From assembly GCA_017466455.1 (NCBI GenBank), contig JAFTUD010000016.1:7687-71686 (forward strand): a stretch of DNA of 64,000 bases, in the 5' to 3' direction. Under the pieces are notes generated by a model that saw only the letters and a program-made list of their open reading frames with translations, was not told the origin of the DNA and searched no databases. A program made the translations under genes and the position numbers. This DNA comes from Clostridia bacterium (lineage in GTDB: Bacteria; Bacillota_A; Clostridia; Oscillospirales; CAG-272). Positions 35,136 through 43,984 of the stretch are shown one piece after another. Numbering within the stretch: position 1 is the stretch's first letter; each line of letters opens with the position of its first letter.

Positions 35136-36497
35136 TTATCCTATACTGATATCCTCTGCAGGCTCGGATATTACATTTTGGCTCTCTCCCTTGCTTCCAA
35201 GAGCAATAGCCAACGATATCGGACCTACTCTGCCAAAATACATAGTTATGATAATAATTATTTTTCCAACCGCGTTGAGCGTTGCCGTTAAATTCCTTGA
35301 AAGACCTACCGTTGCCGTTGCGCTAACCGCCTCATAGACTGCGTCAATAACCGAGGCATCGCTCGTTGCCATTAGTAGTATGGCTGATGCGGCGCAAATA
35401 ACAAGGAACATTACAGCAACAGCCACAGCCTTTTTTATTGATTCCTCTGAAATTCGGCGACCGAACAGCGTTGCGCTATTCTTATTTCTTATCGTTGCAA
35501 ACGCCGAGCAAACAAGGACAGTAATGGTTACCGTTTTTATACCGCCTGCCGTTCCCACGGGTGAACCGCCGATCAGCATCAAAATAATAGATACAGCGGA
35601 TGAGGCGTTTGTCAAATTCTCTTGTGGAACAGTAGCAAAGCCTGCGGTCCTTGTGGTAACGGATTGAAAAAATGACACCTGAATTTTATCAAACAAGGAC
35701 ATTTCTCCAATGGTTAATGGGTTGGCGTATTCAAAAATGAATATGAGCAATGCGCCGACAACAATGAGTCCCGCAGTTACAGTAATTGCAATTTTTGAGT
35801 GCAGGGTAAGATGTCTGAAGATTTTCTTATTTTTTGCCGAACGGCTCTTGACAACACGAAGCACATCCCACCATACGATATATCCAAGACCGCCAAGAAT
35901 AATCAGAGCAGAGGTAACTATGGTGATTAAAGGATTTGTCGCGTAATTGCAAAGACTGTTTTCGGCTACAATATCAATGCCGGCATTGCAAAAGGCGGAA
36001 ACCGAATTGAATATTGATATCCAGACGCCTCTTGCGCCAAACTCGGGAACGAATACAAGCATGTATAAGACCGCGCCAATCCCCTCAATGATAAGCGTGC
36101 CAAGCAAAACCCTCTTGACAAAATTCGCAAGCCCCGACATCGTGTTGAGATTGAACGCGTCTTGAATAAGCAGGCGATCGCCAATGCCCATTTTTTTGTT
36201 TAGAAGAAGCATTACTCCCGACATAACCGTAATAACGCCAAGACCGCCGATTTGTATGAGGATCAAAATAATCACCTGCCCGAAAGCGCTCCATGAAGTC
36301 ACGGTCGGAAGAGTAACAAGCCCTGTCACACATGTTGAGGTGGTAGCCATAAAAAGCGCGTCAAGATAGGGCACAGCCTCACCGCTTGCGGAGCTTATAG
36401 GCAAAGCCAGAAGCACGCTTCCTGCGAGAATGGTTATAAGAAAGCTGAGTAATATGATTTGTGTGGTAGAGAGTGTAAATTTCTTTTTTCTAACCAT
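35136..36497 (-). CDS. ktrB: Potassium transporter membrane subunit KtrB
   Basis: TrkH/KtrB-family channel-like transporter of 453 residues. All four selectivity-filter loops are visible: TTSTCVTGL, SAFCNAGID, TTRTAGFAT and SATATVGLS. ATG 36497 follows AAGGA; the longer frame to 36554 would cover the leader hairpin. The perfect consensus promoter at 36575-36603 gives a ~75-base leader with an AACCAGC/GTTGGTT hairpin, too short for a ydaO-type cyclic-di-AMP riboswitch. Confidence 0.92.
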   Translation of the reverse strand: MVRKKKFTLSTTQIILLSFLITILAGSVLLALPISSASGEAVPYLDALFMATTSTCVTGLVTLPTVTSWSAFGQVIILILIQIGGLGVITVMSGVMLLLNKKMGIGDRLLIQDAFNLNTMSGLANFVKRVLLGTLIIEGIGAVLYMLVFVPEFGARGVWISIFNSVSAFCNAGIDIVAENSLCNYATNPLITIVTSALIILGGLGYIVWWDVLRVVKSRSAKNKKIFRHLTLHSKIAITVTAGLIVVGALLIFIFEYANPLTIGEMSLFDKIQVSFFQSVTTRTAGFATVPQENLTNASSAVSIILMLIGGSPVGTAGGIKTVTITVLVCSAFATIRNKNSATLFGRRISEESIKKAVAVAVMFLVICAASAILLMATSDASVIDAVYEAVSATATVGLSRNLTATLNAVGKIIIIITMYFGRVGPISLAIALGSKGESQNVISEPAEDISIG

Positions 36498-36574
36498 AAA
36501 AAATTCCTTAAAAGCATAAAGAAACCAACATCCTCTACAGTCAGCTGGTTCCATTGTTAATATTTGTTTTTGTA

Positions 36575-36603
36575 ATTATACCATATTTTGTCGCTTATGT
36601 CAA
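36575..36603 (-). promoter_or_regulatory. Perfect consensus promoter of ktrBA
   Basis: Minus strand TTGACA (36598-36603), 17-bp spacer, TATAAT (36575-36580). Confidence 0.85.
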
Positions 36604-36658
36604 TATGCTTTTGCGCTAAAGCATAAATTCATATCGAATACAAAATCACTTCAAGCGA

Positions 36659-36688
36659 TTGACATATGGCGCCAATGCGTGATATAAT
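36659..36688 (+). promoter_or_regulatory. Consensus promoter of the amidohydrolase gene
   Basis: TTGACA (36659-36664), 18-bp spacer ending GTGA, TATAAT (36683-36688), extended -10; 34 bp before the ATG. Confidence 0.8.
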
Positions 36689-36722
36689 AAAGACATAAAT
36701 TACACTGATATCGAGGATAAAA

Positions 36723-37766
36723 ATGAGAAAAATAGTAGATAGTCACCTACATATAAGCAGATGGGGAGAGCCCGATTTTATTTCCTGCTTCGACAATTAC
36801 AATGGAAAGAGCGTTTGTGCGATAAATATTTGCGCAATCCCGTTTTATCAATCTAATGTGTGCAACAACATTATGGTAGGCTTGTATAAGCTTGCTAATC
36901 CAAATACTTATGTGCATGGCGGAATTGAAATAATAAAGATTCCTCTTGATAATATGCCAAACGGAATGGATACTGTAACGCAATATAGAGAGCTAATGGA
37001 TATAGGCTTTGACGGAATTAAAATGTTAGAGGGCAAGCCAAATGAGCATAAGCGCATGGGTAAAAATCTAAATCACACTGCACTCAATGCTCTTTATGCC
37101 GAGATGGAAAGGGACGGGACTCATCTTTTAATGCATGTAAACGATCCCGATGAGTTTTGGGATATAAATCGCGCTCCAAAATGGGCGGTTGATGCCGGTT
37201 GGTCCTATACGGACGGAACATTTTCATCATACGAGGAAATCCAAGCACAAACGATAAAAATCCTAAAGGAGCATCCAAGATTGCATCTTACCTTGGCGCA
37301 CTTTTTCTTCTGCTCAAAGACACCGGAGCTTCTCGAGGAGCTTTTCTCCCTTTATCCAAATTTGTGTGTAGATTTGACCCCGGGCGGGGAGATGTATGTG
37401 GAATTTGAAAAAAATTACGATTTTTTCAAGGATTTTTTCAATAAATATCACGAGCGCTTGATTTTTGGCACTGACCGTAGCTATCTTTGCGATGAGAAGT
37501 ATGCCGAATGGCTGTTCAATATGGTTACTACATTTTTAGGAACAGGCGAAAGCGTTGTAGGCTTTGATAATAAGGTATTAAAAGGACTTGATCTGTCACG
37601 GGAAAAGAGCGACAACATTCTTTTCGGCAATTTTGAGCGTCGTGTTGGCGAAAAGCCAAAGGAAATGAATAAGGAAAAATTCAAAGCGTATATCGAAAAA
37701 TACTCCTTCGCCATAACCGATGAGGACAAAGCACGCCTTAAGCCGCTTATAGAAAAATATCTATAA
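36723..37766 (+). CDS. Amidohydrolase-family (metal-dependent) hydrolase
   Basis: A 347-residue TIM-barrel protein of the amidohydrolase-2 type. The N-terminal HxH metal site is in VDSHLHIS; later ligands appear in LLMHVNDPDEFW and LTLAHFFF, and the terminal Asp in IFGTDRSYL. The substrate class covers hydrolysis or decarboxylation of small acids and amides; with the glycosidase 70 bp downstream, a uronic acid or lactone product is possible, which is inference. No signal peptide. Confidence 0.8.
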   Translation: MRKIVDSHLHISRWGEPDFISCFDNYNGKSVCAINICAIPFYQSNVCNNIMVGLYKLANPNTYVHGGIEIIKIPLDNMPNGMDTVTQYRELMDIGFDGIKMLEGKPNEHKRMGKNLNHTALNALYAEMERDGTHLLMHVNDPDEFWDINRAPKWAVDAGWSYTDGTFSSYEEIQAQTIKILKEHPRLHLTLAHFFFCSKTPELLEELFSLYPNLCVDLTPGGEMYVEFEKNYDFFKDFFNKYHERLIFGTDRSYLCDEKYAEWLFNMVTTFLGTGESVVGFDNKVLKGLDLSREKSDNILFGNFERRVGEKPKEMNKEKFKAYIEKYSFAITDEDKARLKPLIEKYL

Positions 37767-37836
37767 TATATATTTAAAGCCATTGTGAAGCTATATGATA
37801 AAATAAGCTTGTAATAAAATAGATCGGAGAAAAAAT

Positions 37837-39453
37837 ATGTTAAACCTTGATAAATTTCATTTCAGCGCAAGAAACTCCTTGATTTCCATTTCAAGATCTG
37901 ATGAAAAATTGATTTTGAATTCACTTCATAACGGCGGAATGGTACCGCTTATGGAGCTTGACTATTCGGGCTCAATTACCGAAGCATTTCTGCCATGGGA
38001 GCTTCAAATAAGCGCAAATGATAAAGCGCATAAAATGTGCCTGTTTGATAAGGACGGAATTTGCTTTTCGGGAAAGGGAAACTCCCCCTGCCTCAATTAT
38101 ATCTATATGAAGGGCGTGTATAACGCAAACTATATCTATGAAGGAAATAACCTTCTAAAGCTTTGCGATTGCTTTACAAATACATTCCATACCTTCAAAA
38201 TTCATAAGGGCAAAATATCCCTTGATACAAAGGATAGCGACAGAAGAATATATAAGGATTACATAAAAATAACAGTTTTACCCGACGAAAACGGAGAATA
38301 TGAGTTCACCCTTCGCCTTAGCACAAGCGAAAGCTCCGTTTATACCGACTTAACATACGGTGAATATTTGGAAGGCAGAAAAAATGAATATCTTGCGTGG
38401 GAAGAAAAAATGAAGTGCCAAAACGAGGTCGATAAGGCGTGCGCATATGTTTTGTGGAGCAATATCATCTCGGGCGAGGGCAACTACGACAGAGATGCAA
38501 TCGTAATGAGTAAATCGGGCATGTGTAAGCTCTGGTCGTGGGATAATACCTTTAATGCCCTTGACTTGGCTGATAAGGATTTTGACCTTTCGTATAATCA
38601 GCTCATTTACCCGTATAGATTTATGGATAATCACGGCAGGACCCCCGATACCGTTACTACCACAAATATGGAATGGTCGTTCGTAAAGCCCCCAATCCAA
38701 GGCTGGATTTATAAGCAGCTCGTAAAGCGTAACAAAAAATACGAGGATATTGAAATCTTAGATGAGCTTTACTACTATATGAAAAGGAACACGGACTGGT
38801 GGCTCAACTACCGCGGAAATACCCCCTGCTATTACCACGGAAACGACTCGGGCAACGATAATGCAACATGCTTTGATAATACCGAAATTATTCAGTCCCC
38901 CGATCTGATTGCATATTTGTCAGTTCAATGTGAGGTATTGTCGCAAATGGCACAAAGGCTTAATTTGTGTAACGATGCAAGAATATATAAAATGCTATCA
39001 AGCGAGCTTTTGGAGAAGTGTGTAACACATTTTTGGGACGGAGAAATTTTCATTCGTAACGGTATGACCGAGGAAATATACAGACCTCAAAGCCTGATGC
39101 CACTTAGAATGATTGTTTTAGAGGATAGGCTACCTAAGGATATAAAGGAATATATACTAAGCAAGCTTGAAAAGGACTTCCTATGCCCATACGGCCTTGC
39201 AAGCGAATCCGTTCATAGCCCGTTCTATACCCAAAACGGCTACTGGAGAGGACCCGCATGGGGACCCGACCAAATTATATTCGCCTTATCACTTAGAAAT
39301 ATAGGAGAAACCGAGCTGAGCGAGCGTATCGTGGCAGGCTATAAAAAGGCAATAGAAAAATCAGGCTTCTCCGAAAACCACGACCCACTAACAGGCGACT
39401 CATTGAAATGCAAAGCATACTGCTGGACCGCAAACGCTTATAGACTGTTATAA
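37837..39453 (+). CDS. GH63/MGH1-like alpha-glycosidase
   Basis: A 538-residue (alpha/alpha)6-barrel glycosidase with an N-terminal beta-sandwich of about 190 residues. Features of the GH63 / mannosylglycerate-hydrolase-like group are CKLWSWDNTFNALDLADKDF, YYHGNDSGNDNATCFDN (catalytic acidic region) and NGYWRGPAWGPDQIIFA. No signal peptide, so it acts on imported oligosaccharides or on glucosylglycerate-type solutes. GGAG stands 9 bp upstream. It is probably cotranscribed with the amidohydrolase and ends at the 39491 terminator. Confidence 0.8.
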   Translation: MLNLDKFHFSARNSLISISRSDEKLILNSLHNGGMVPLMELDYSGSITEAFLPWELQISANDKAHKMCLFDKDGICFSGKGNSPCLNYIYMKGVYNANYIYEGNNLLKLCDCFTNTFHTFKIHKGKISLDTKDSDRRIYKDYIKITVLPDENGEYEFTLRLSTSESSVYTDLTYGEYLEGRKNEYLAWEEKMKCQNEVDKACAYVLWSNIISGEGNYDRDAIVMSKSGMCKLWSWDNTFNALDLADKDFDLSYNQLIYPYRFMDNHGRTPDTVTTTNMEWSFVKPPIQGWIYKQLVKRNKKYEDIEILDELYYYMKRNTDWWLNYRGNTPCYYHGNDSGNDNATCFDNTEIIQSPDLIAYLSVQCEVLSQMAQRLNLCNDARIYKMLSSELLEKCVTHFWDGEIFIRNGMTEEIYRPQSLMPLRMIVLEDRLPKDIKEYILSKLEKDFLCPYGLASESVHSPFYTQNGYWRGPAWGPDQIIFALSLRNIGETELSERIVAGYKKAIEKSGFSENHDPLTGDSLKCKAYCWTANAYRLL

Positions 39454-39490
39454 TGAGCAAAAATAATTAAGTCATCATCGCAATGAATAA

Positions 39491-39523
39491 AAAACGGCAA
39501 GCTCGCGAGGCTTGCCGTTTTTG
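39491..39523 (+). terminator. Rho-independent terminator
   Basis: 12-bp stem AAAACGGCAAGC/GCTTGCCGTTTT with a short TCGCGAG-type loop and T5. Confidence 0.85.
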
Positions 39524-39703
39524 CTTGGAGTGACCCAATCCCGTAAGAACACCGTTAAAAAGTGCGATAAACCCTTAAGGCAACAGACTTCTTGGACTTT
39601 TCATAAAGTGGATTTTTGCGAAAATGCAAATATAAAAGTAAAATGCTTAAAGTGATACGCTTGCTGTCGCTTGAAAATGTCGTGTTTTCAAGACATATGT
39701 ATT
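39524..39703. repeat. Degenerate tRNA-tail-like repeat and leader region
   Basis: No gene. From 39526 the minus strand reads GGGATTGGGTCACTCCA, which looks like a decayed tRNA 3' end, followed on the plus strand by TTAAAAAGTGCGATAAACCC and then AAGGCA; the region after 48541 shows the diverged counterpart. Bases 39670-39692 hold a perfect 8-7-8 inverted repeat CTTGAAAA/TTTTCAAG just upstream of the cassette promoter. Confidence 0.5.
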
Positions 39704-39732
39704 TTGACAAGTATCATTTTGGAGGGTATAAT
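39704..39732 (+). promoter_or_regulatory. Perfect consensus promoter of the DnaB/DnaG-like cassette
   Basis: TTGACA (39704-39709), 17-bp spacer, TATAAT (39727-39732). No further promoter of this quality was seen until 45563, so 39853-45284 is probably one operon. Confidence 0.8.
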
Positions 39733-39852
39733 TTTATTGTAAAAGTTGCTTCTGCAATAATATTAAAAATAGTGATACGAAATTGTTTTGAAATAATTTA
39801 GCAACAATTTGTTAATATTTTTCAGATATAGTAAAGAAAAAGGAGGGCAAAT

Positions 39853-40533
39853 ATGACCACGAAAAACAGAATTTTTTCAAATAAATTTTCTCTTGTTGAG
39901 TATGAAGGTAAATATGGCTTAAATAATGGAAAAAATGTAGTTTTATACCCCGTTTATGACTCAATATGTGAGCTTGATGACTTTGATTTTATAATCGAGC
40001 AGGACGGCAAATTCGGATATGCTGATTATAACGAGCAAGGCGAAAGAGAGTTGCTTTTGCCACTCTATGATGTTATAATAAAAAAGGAGCATGGGCTTTC
40101 TCTAATGAAGCGAACCGAACAAGGAAAAGAGTATTTTTGGTATGACACCAAAAATCACACCTTGCACCCTAACATGATGCACATTCGTTCATTTAGAGAG
40201 TACGATTTATTTGTTTCCACAAAAAAATGTGACTACAAAAAGTCCCCATTCCTTAAAAAATGGGGAGAGAATATTTATATTGAAATACCATTTGATGCTA
40301 ATGTAGATATTCTTTACGAGATACCCTGTGGAGCTCTTTCGTTTTTTGTCGCTATTGAGGAACTTGATAATGAACAGTATGAATATTGTTTCTTAATAGT
40401 AAAAAATGACGGATGCTATACATTTACAGCATCTAAAAACAATCTTGAAGAATTATATAAGACAATACCCACTTTAATGGAGGACATAAAATGCAACTTG
40501 AAAATACTATGGCATTTGCCAAAACAGAAATAA
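39853..40533 (+). CDS. WG-repeat-like protein, 226 aa
   Basis: First gene of the accessory operon, GGAGG 8 bp upstream. The N-terminal half shows degenerate WG-type beta units (SLVEYEGKYGLNNGKNVVLY, FIIEQDGKFGYADYNEQGER) each with the K-[YF]-G core in place of W-G. The C-terminal half (FFVAIEELDNEQYEYCFLIV and after) is unassigned. No signal peptide. It overlaps the next gene by 43 bp in another frame, which implies tight coupling. WG repeats are usually protein-interaction scaffolds. Confidence 0.7.
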   Translation: MTTKNRIFSNKFSLVEYEGKYGLNNGKNVVLYPVYDSICELDDFDFIIEQDGKFGYADYNEQGERELLLPLYDVIIKKEHGLSLMKRTEQGKEYFWYDTKNHTLHPNMMHIRSFREYDLFVSTKKCDYKKSPFLKKWGENIYIEIPFDANVDILYEIPCGALSFFVAIEELDNEQYEYCFLIVKNDGCYTFTASKNNLEELYKTIPTLMEDIKCNLKILWHLPKQK

Positions 40534-41843
40534 TTTGTCACGGGGCAAGAGCAACAAGAATCGGCGAAAGGCTTTTGCACAAAGTAAGGAAATACCTACA
40601 AAGCACCGATTTTGTCAAGGGTAATATAAGCGAAAACGAAAGAAAAGAAATGTTTCATTCAATTTCCTTAAAAGGCATTATTTCGTATCCTGATGATATT
40701 GCAAATTTAGACACAGAGTGTGACATTATTTATCAAATCATTACAGATGATGACAGTCATCTTCAAGAAAATCTAAAATTAGTCACAGAAAATTCAAATG
40801 GAATACCGTGCATAGTTTTTGTAATTGGAGAAAAAAAGGATGAAATAGTAAACAACGCATATATAAATGTGGAAGAAAATGAGCTTTTAGATACATTTCT
40901 TGACTTGTTTTCCGTTTACACATTCCCACAGGAATATGGTGCAGACTTTGAGGAGCTAAGACCACTTTTTGAGCACAAAGGACAGATTTATGTGGTAGCA
41001 TTAAAATATCTTTGCCAATCAGTGCTTGAAAACTATATAAGATATGCTTTTGTGATGAACGGTGATGAATGTAATCTGACTGATTTTGAGAGGATAAAAG
41101 GCGAAAGCACGGTGGTTTTATCTTCTCGTAAATCCCTAAAAGATGAAGAAATGAAAAAGCGAGGCTATATAATTTTCAAGGAAGAACCTTATTTTGACCA
41201 TAATTTTGAGGGCATCGTAAATGATATAGCTGAGAACAATGGACTTTTTAGTATTTTTTCACATGCTGGCTTCGGAAAAACAACACTTGCCTTACAACTT
41301 CTCAAAGGAGCTTTGGAGAAAAAGGGAGGTAAGGCGCTAATTTTATCCCGAGAAATGTCTGGAAAAACTATGATAGAGAGAGCAACTTGCTTTTTAGATA
41401 AGGACAAAATAATTGTTGATGATGATGTAATAAAATCACCATTCAATATAATAAGTGAAAATCTAAAAGCAAATAGTGATATCTCCGTTGTTTTTGTTGA
41501 TAGCGTATATTTAAGAGACGATAATATGTGTGATTATAAAAAAGCAAGTGTTCAATATTCCGTGCCTGTGATTACAACATCTTGTTTGCCAAGAAATTCC
41601 GGAGATAATATGCCAAGAAATTTGCCAAAACTTTCGGATTTAAATTGCACATCACTTGCTCAAGAAAGTGACTATATTATATTTTTGCACCGAGACCATA
41701 GAGCAATAAGAGGTGTTGGAACAAGGGAAAACAAAGATGTAAGTAAAAATGCACAGCTTATAGTAGCAAAAAATCGCTATGGTGAAAGAGATATAGTAGC
41801 AAAAGCATATTGGAACAAGGAAAAGAGGCGGTTTGAATTTTGA
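40491..41843 (+). CDS. DnaB-like RecA-fold ATPase with novel N-terminus
   Basis: A 450-residue protein; GGAGG 7 bp upstream fixes ATG 40491 inside the preceding gene. Residues about 235-450 form a RecA/DnaB-type ATPase: Walker A SHAGFGKTTLALQLL, the DnaB-like ALILSREMSGKTMIERA, Walker B ISVVFVDSVYL, and the C-terminal DnaB hallmark LIVAKNRYGERDIVAKAYWN. The N-terminal ~230 residues do not look like the DnaB helical hairpin domain; a stretch IVFVIGEKKDEIVNNAYI with ADFEELRPLFEHKG faintly recalls FtsZ/tubulin-like folds (weak inference). With the adjacent primase core it suggests a helicase-primase pair or a nucleic-acid-sensing ATPase. Confidence 0.75.
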   Translation: MQLENTMAFAKTEIICHGARATRIGERLLHKVRKYLQSTDFVKGNISENERKEMFHSISLKGIISYPDDIANLDTECDIIYQIITDDDSHLQENLKLVTENSNGIPCIVFVIGEKKDEIVNNAYINVEENELLDTFLDLFSVYTFPQEYGADFEELRPLFEHKGQIYVVALKYLCQSVLENYIRYAFVMNGDECNLTDFERIKGESTVVLSSRKSLKDEEMKKRGYIIFKEEPYFDHNFEGIVNDIAENNGLFSIFSHAGFGKTTLALQLLKGALEKKGGKALILSREMSGKTMIERATCFLDKDKIIVDDDVIKSPFNIISENLKANSDISVVFVDSVYLRDDNMCDYKKASVQYSVPVITTSCLPRNSGDNMPRNLPKLSDLNCTSLAQESDYIIFLHRDHRAIRGVGTRENKDVSKNAQLIVAKNRYGERDIVAKAYWNKEKRRFEF

Positions 41844-41872
41844 AAACAGAAAATAAAAATGGGGGGACAAAT

Positions 41873-42634
41873 ATGCAATTAAGCAAAATTGAGAAACAGC
41901 GTGTTTTGGAGATAAACAAGGAGGCTCTTAAGCTTTTTGTGAATTCGCTTAATGATGAGAATCTTGGAATAAGGGCGAGAGATTTTCTTTTGAAGGAACA
42001 AAAGCTTTCTTTGCCGATAGTTGAGCGCTTTCAAATTGGCTACGCCCCTGAAAATTTCAATGCTCTTTATGATAGACTAATAAATCTTAATTATACAAAG
42101 GAAGAAATTATACTCAGCTGTTTGTTTGAAAAAGATTGCATAGATGGCAAAATATGCGGTTGTTTAAGTGATAGAGTTATTCTTCCTGTTATTGATGTTT
42201 GTGGTAATGTGGTTGCCTTTGTTGGATGTGCTATTGGCAAAGCTATGCCTAAATATATTGTTACAGCGGATAAGCATAAAGACAGTCTTTTCGGGCTAAA
42301 TCTTGCTAAAGAGCATTGCACGAACGAACTAATTTTATGTGAGGGCTTCTTTGATGTCATAGCATTGCACAAGATAGGCTTTGAAAATACTGTTTCTACT
42401 TTGGGTACAGCCCTTACAAGTGAGCAGGCAAGGATCATAGCAAAATGTACTAATAATGTGGCAATTTGCTTTGATAGCGATTCATGTGGACAAGCATTGG
42501 CGGAACAAGCACACAAGTCTTTAAAGGAAACAGGGATTAATGTGAGAATAGTGAAACTTACTGATGCCAAAGACCCAAGTGAATTTATTGAAAAGTACGG
42601 GAAAAATTCGTTTTCGACATTGTTACAACAATAA
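41873..42634 (+). CDS. DnaG-like primase catalytic core (TOPRIM), truncated architecture
   Basis: A 253-residue protein with the DnaG core only. The N-terminal subdomain matches DnaG (ARDFLLKEQKLS, VERFQIGYAPENF, RVILPVIDVCGNVVAFVG). TOPRIM shows the catalytic Glu in LILCEGFFDVIAL and the Asp pair in AICFDSDSCGQALAEQA. The CHC2 zinc-finger (~100 residues) and the C-terminal DnaB-binding domain of cellular DnaG (~600 aa) are absent. The start at 41873 uses a GGGGGG site; the frame begins 30 bp after the ATPase gene. Whether it still primes DNA or now acts as a TOPRIM nuclease or polymerase is open. Confidence 0.85.
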   Translation: MQLSKIEKQRVLEINKEALKLFVNSLNDENLGIRARDFLLKEQKLSLPIVERFQIGYAPENFNALYDRLINLNYTKEEIILSCLFEKDCIDGKICGCLSDRVILPVIDVCGNVVAFVGCAIGKAMPKYIVTADKHKDSLFGLNLAKEHCTNELILCEGFFDVIALHKIGFENTVSTLGTALTSEQARIIAKCTNNVAICFDSDSCGQALAEQAHKSLKETGINVRIVKLTDAKDPSEFIEKYGKNSFSTLLQQ

Positions 42635-42657
42635 AATTGTTAAGAAGGAGATCTGTT

Positions 42658-43215
42658 ATGGAACAGAAGAATATTGATGAATTACTTGAAAAAATGGAAG
42701 AAGAGGTTGACGAAGCAAGAGAAAATTCTCTATATGATAAAGAAGCAATTTTAGAAGAATACGCTGAAATGGGAATAGCCGAGGCAATTTATCAGCTTGC
42801 TGAGCTTGAATGGTATGAATTAGATGCTCGTCGTGGAGCAGCGCTATATGAGCAAGCGGCTGAAATGGGACATCCAAAGGCTCTTTGGAAAATGGGAATA
42901 GTAAATGAAACCCCCTTGTTGTCGGATGGCTATGAGGATGAATATATGGCAAGATATTATTATGAGGAAGCCATCAAGGCGGGTTGCACGGAGGCTTGTT
43001 ATGAGCTTGGAAATATGTATAATAATGGAATTGAAGTAGAACAGGACAAGAGGAAGGCTTTTCAGCTCTTTAAGAAAGCGGCTGCATGTAATGAACCAAG
43101 AGCACTTGAAATGCTCTCAGTATATTATGCAAACGGAATAGTCGTAGAAAAGGATATGGAAACCGCATATAAGCTGGCACATAAAGCTTACATAGAATTG
43201 AACAATAGAGGATAA
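42658..43215 (+). CDS. Sel1-repeat (TPR-like) protein
   Basis: A 185-residue solenoid of Sel1-like repeats: AIYQLAELEWYELDARRGAA, ALYEQAAEMGHPKALWKMGI, ACYELGNMYNNGIEVEQDKR and LEMLSVYYANGIVVEKDMET. AAGGAG precedes ATG 42658; the longer TTG-initiated frame is less likely. The first 30 residues are a very acidic helix. Sel1 proteins usually act as adaptors in signalling or secretion. It has no signal peptide, so a cytoplasmic partner, perhaps the primase or ATPase beside it, is likely. Confidence 0.82.
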   Translation: MEQKNIDELLEKMEEEVDEARENSLYDKEAILEEYAEMGIAEAIYQLAELEWYELDARRGAALYEQAAEMGHPKALWKMGIVNETPLLSDGYEDEYMARYYYEEAIKAGCTEACYELGNMYNNGIEVEQDKRKAFQLFKKAAACNEPRALEMLSVYYANGIVVEKDMETAYKLAHKAYIELNNRG

Positions 43216-43224
43216 TAAATTTTT

Positions 43225-43980
43225 ATGGAAAAAATATTTCGGCAATATAAGGATGAAATAACTGATGATTTTTGCAACACCGAGTATGATAAGGGTTTAG
43301 AGCTTAATCCTATCTATCAAACGCATCCCGAAATGTTACCGTATATAGGTAAGCAATACAATAAACATAGAATTTTGTGTGTAGGGGAGAGCCATTATTT
43401 ATCAAAGCAAACAAAAAATTTTTCATATGACTTGAAAAAATGGTACACCGAAAATTTAACAGAGCAAAAGTATGATGAGAATAATCCCTTGCACAAGAGC
43501 TTTAGCTCGTTTTTTACAAGATATGTTTTGTTTAAACATATAGTTGGTAAGGAAAGAGGGGCGGGTTACAGTATGTTTTATAGACCTGCAAAAGCTTGCT
43601 GTGATGTTATTGGTTGTGACGAGGACAAGGTGTGGGAGCATTTTGCTTTCATGAACTATTACCAGCGCCCTGCCGAAATCAGAGGAGAATCTATTGACAA
43701 GCAAAAAGAGGACAGCCTTTTATCAAAAGTAAACTTAGACTATGTTTGTAAAATAATAGAACCAACCATTATAGTATTTCTTTCTAAAAAGGCATATAAC
43801 GATTGGATGAAAACAGAGCTATGCTCTGATACAGTTGAAACATATGAAGATTGTTCTTATCCGGTATCTCATCCAACATCGCATTGGTGGGAAAGAAAAC
43901 GCAAGGATGGCGGATGTGCCAAAGAAGATTTTAGAAATATTATAAAAGCAATAGTAGACTTGGCGAAAAGATTTCAATGA
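43225..43980 (+). CDS. Hypothetical protein with possible UDG-like fold
   Basis: A 251-residue cytoplasmic protein. The order ILCVGESHY (near residue 50), AFMNYYQRPA, PTIIVFLSKKAYNDW and SHPTSHWW (near residue 215) resembles the active-site layout of uracil-DNA glycosylase superfamily proteins (GExP/GQDPYH-type loop early, HPS-type loop late). The resemblance is by eye only and the catalytic loop differs. It starts 9 bp after the Sel1 gene without an obvious ribosome-binding site. A nucleic-acid base excision or binding role would suit its helicase-primase neighbours, but it is inference. Confidence 0.55.
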   Translation: MEKIFRQYKDEITDDFCNTEYDKGLELNPIYQTHPEMLPYIGKQYNKHRILCVGESHYLSKQTKNFSYDLKKWYTENLTEQKYDENNPLHKSFSSFFTRYVLFKHIVGKERGAGYSMFYRPAKACCDVIGCDEDKVWEHFAFMNYYQRPAEIRGESIDKQKEDSLLSKVNLDYVCKIIEPTIIVFLSKKAYNDWMKTELCSDTVETYEDCSYPVSHPTSHWWERKRKDGGCAKEDFRNIIKAIVDLAKRFQ

Positions 43981-43984
43981 ATGG

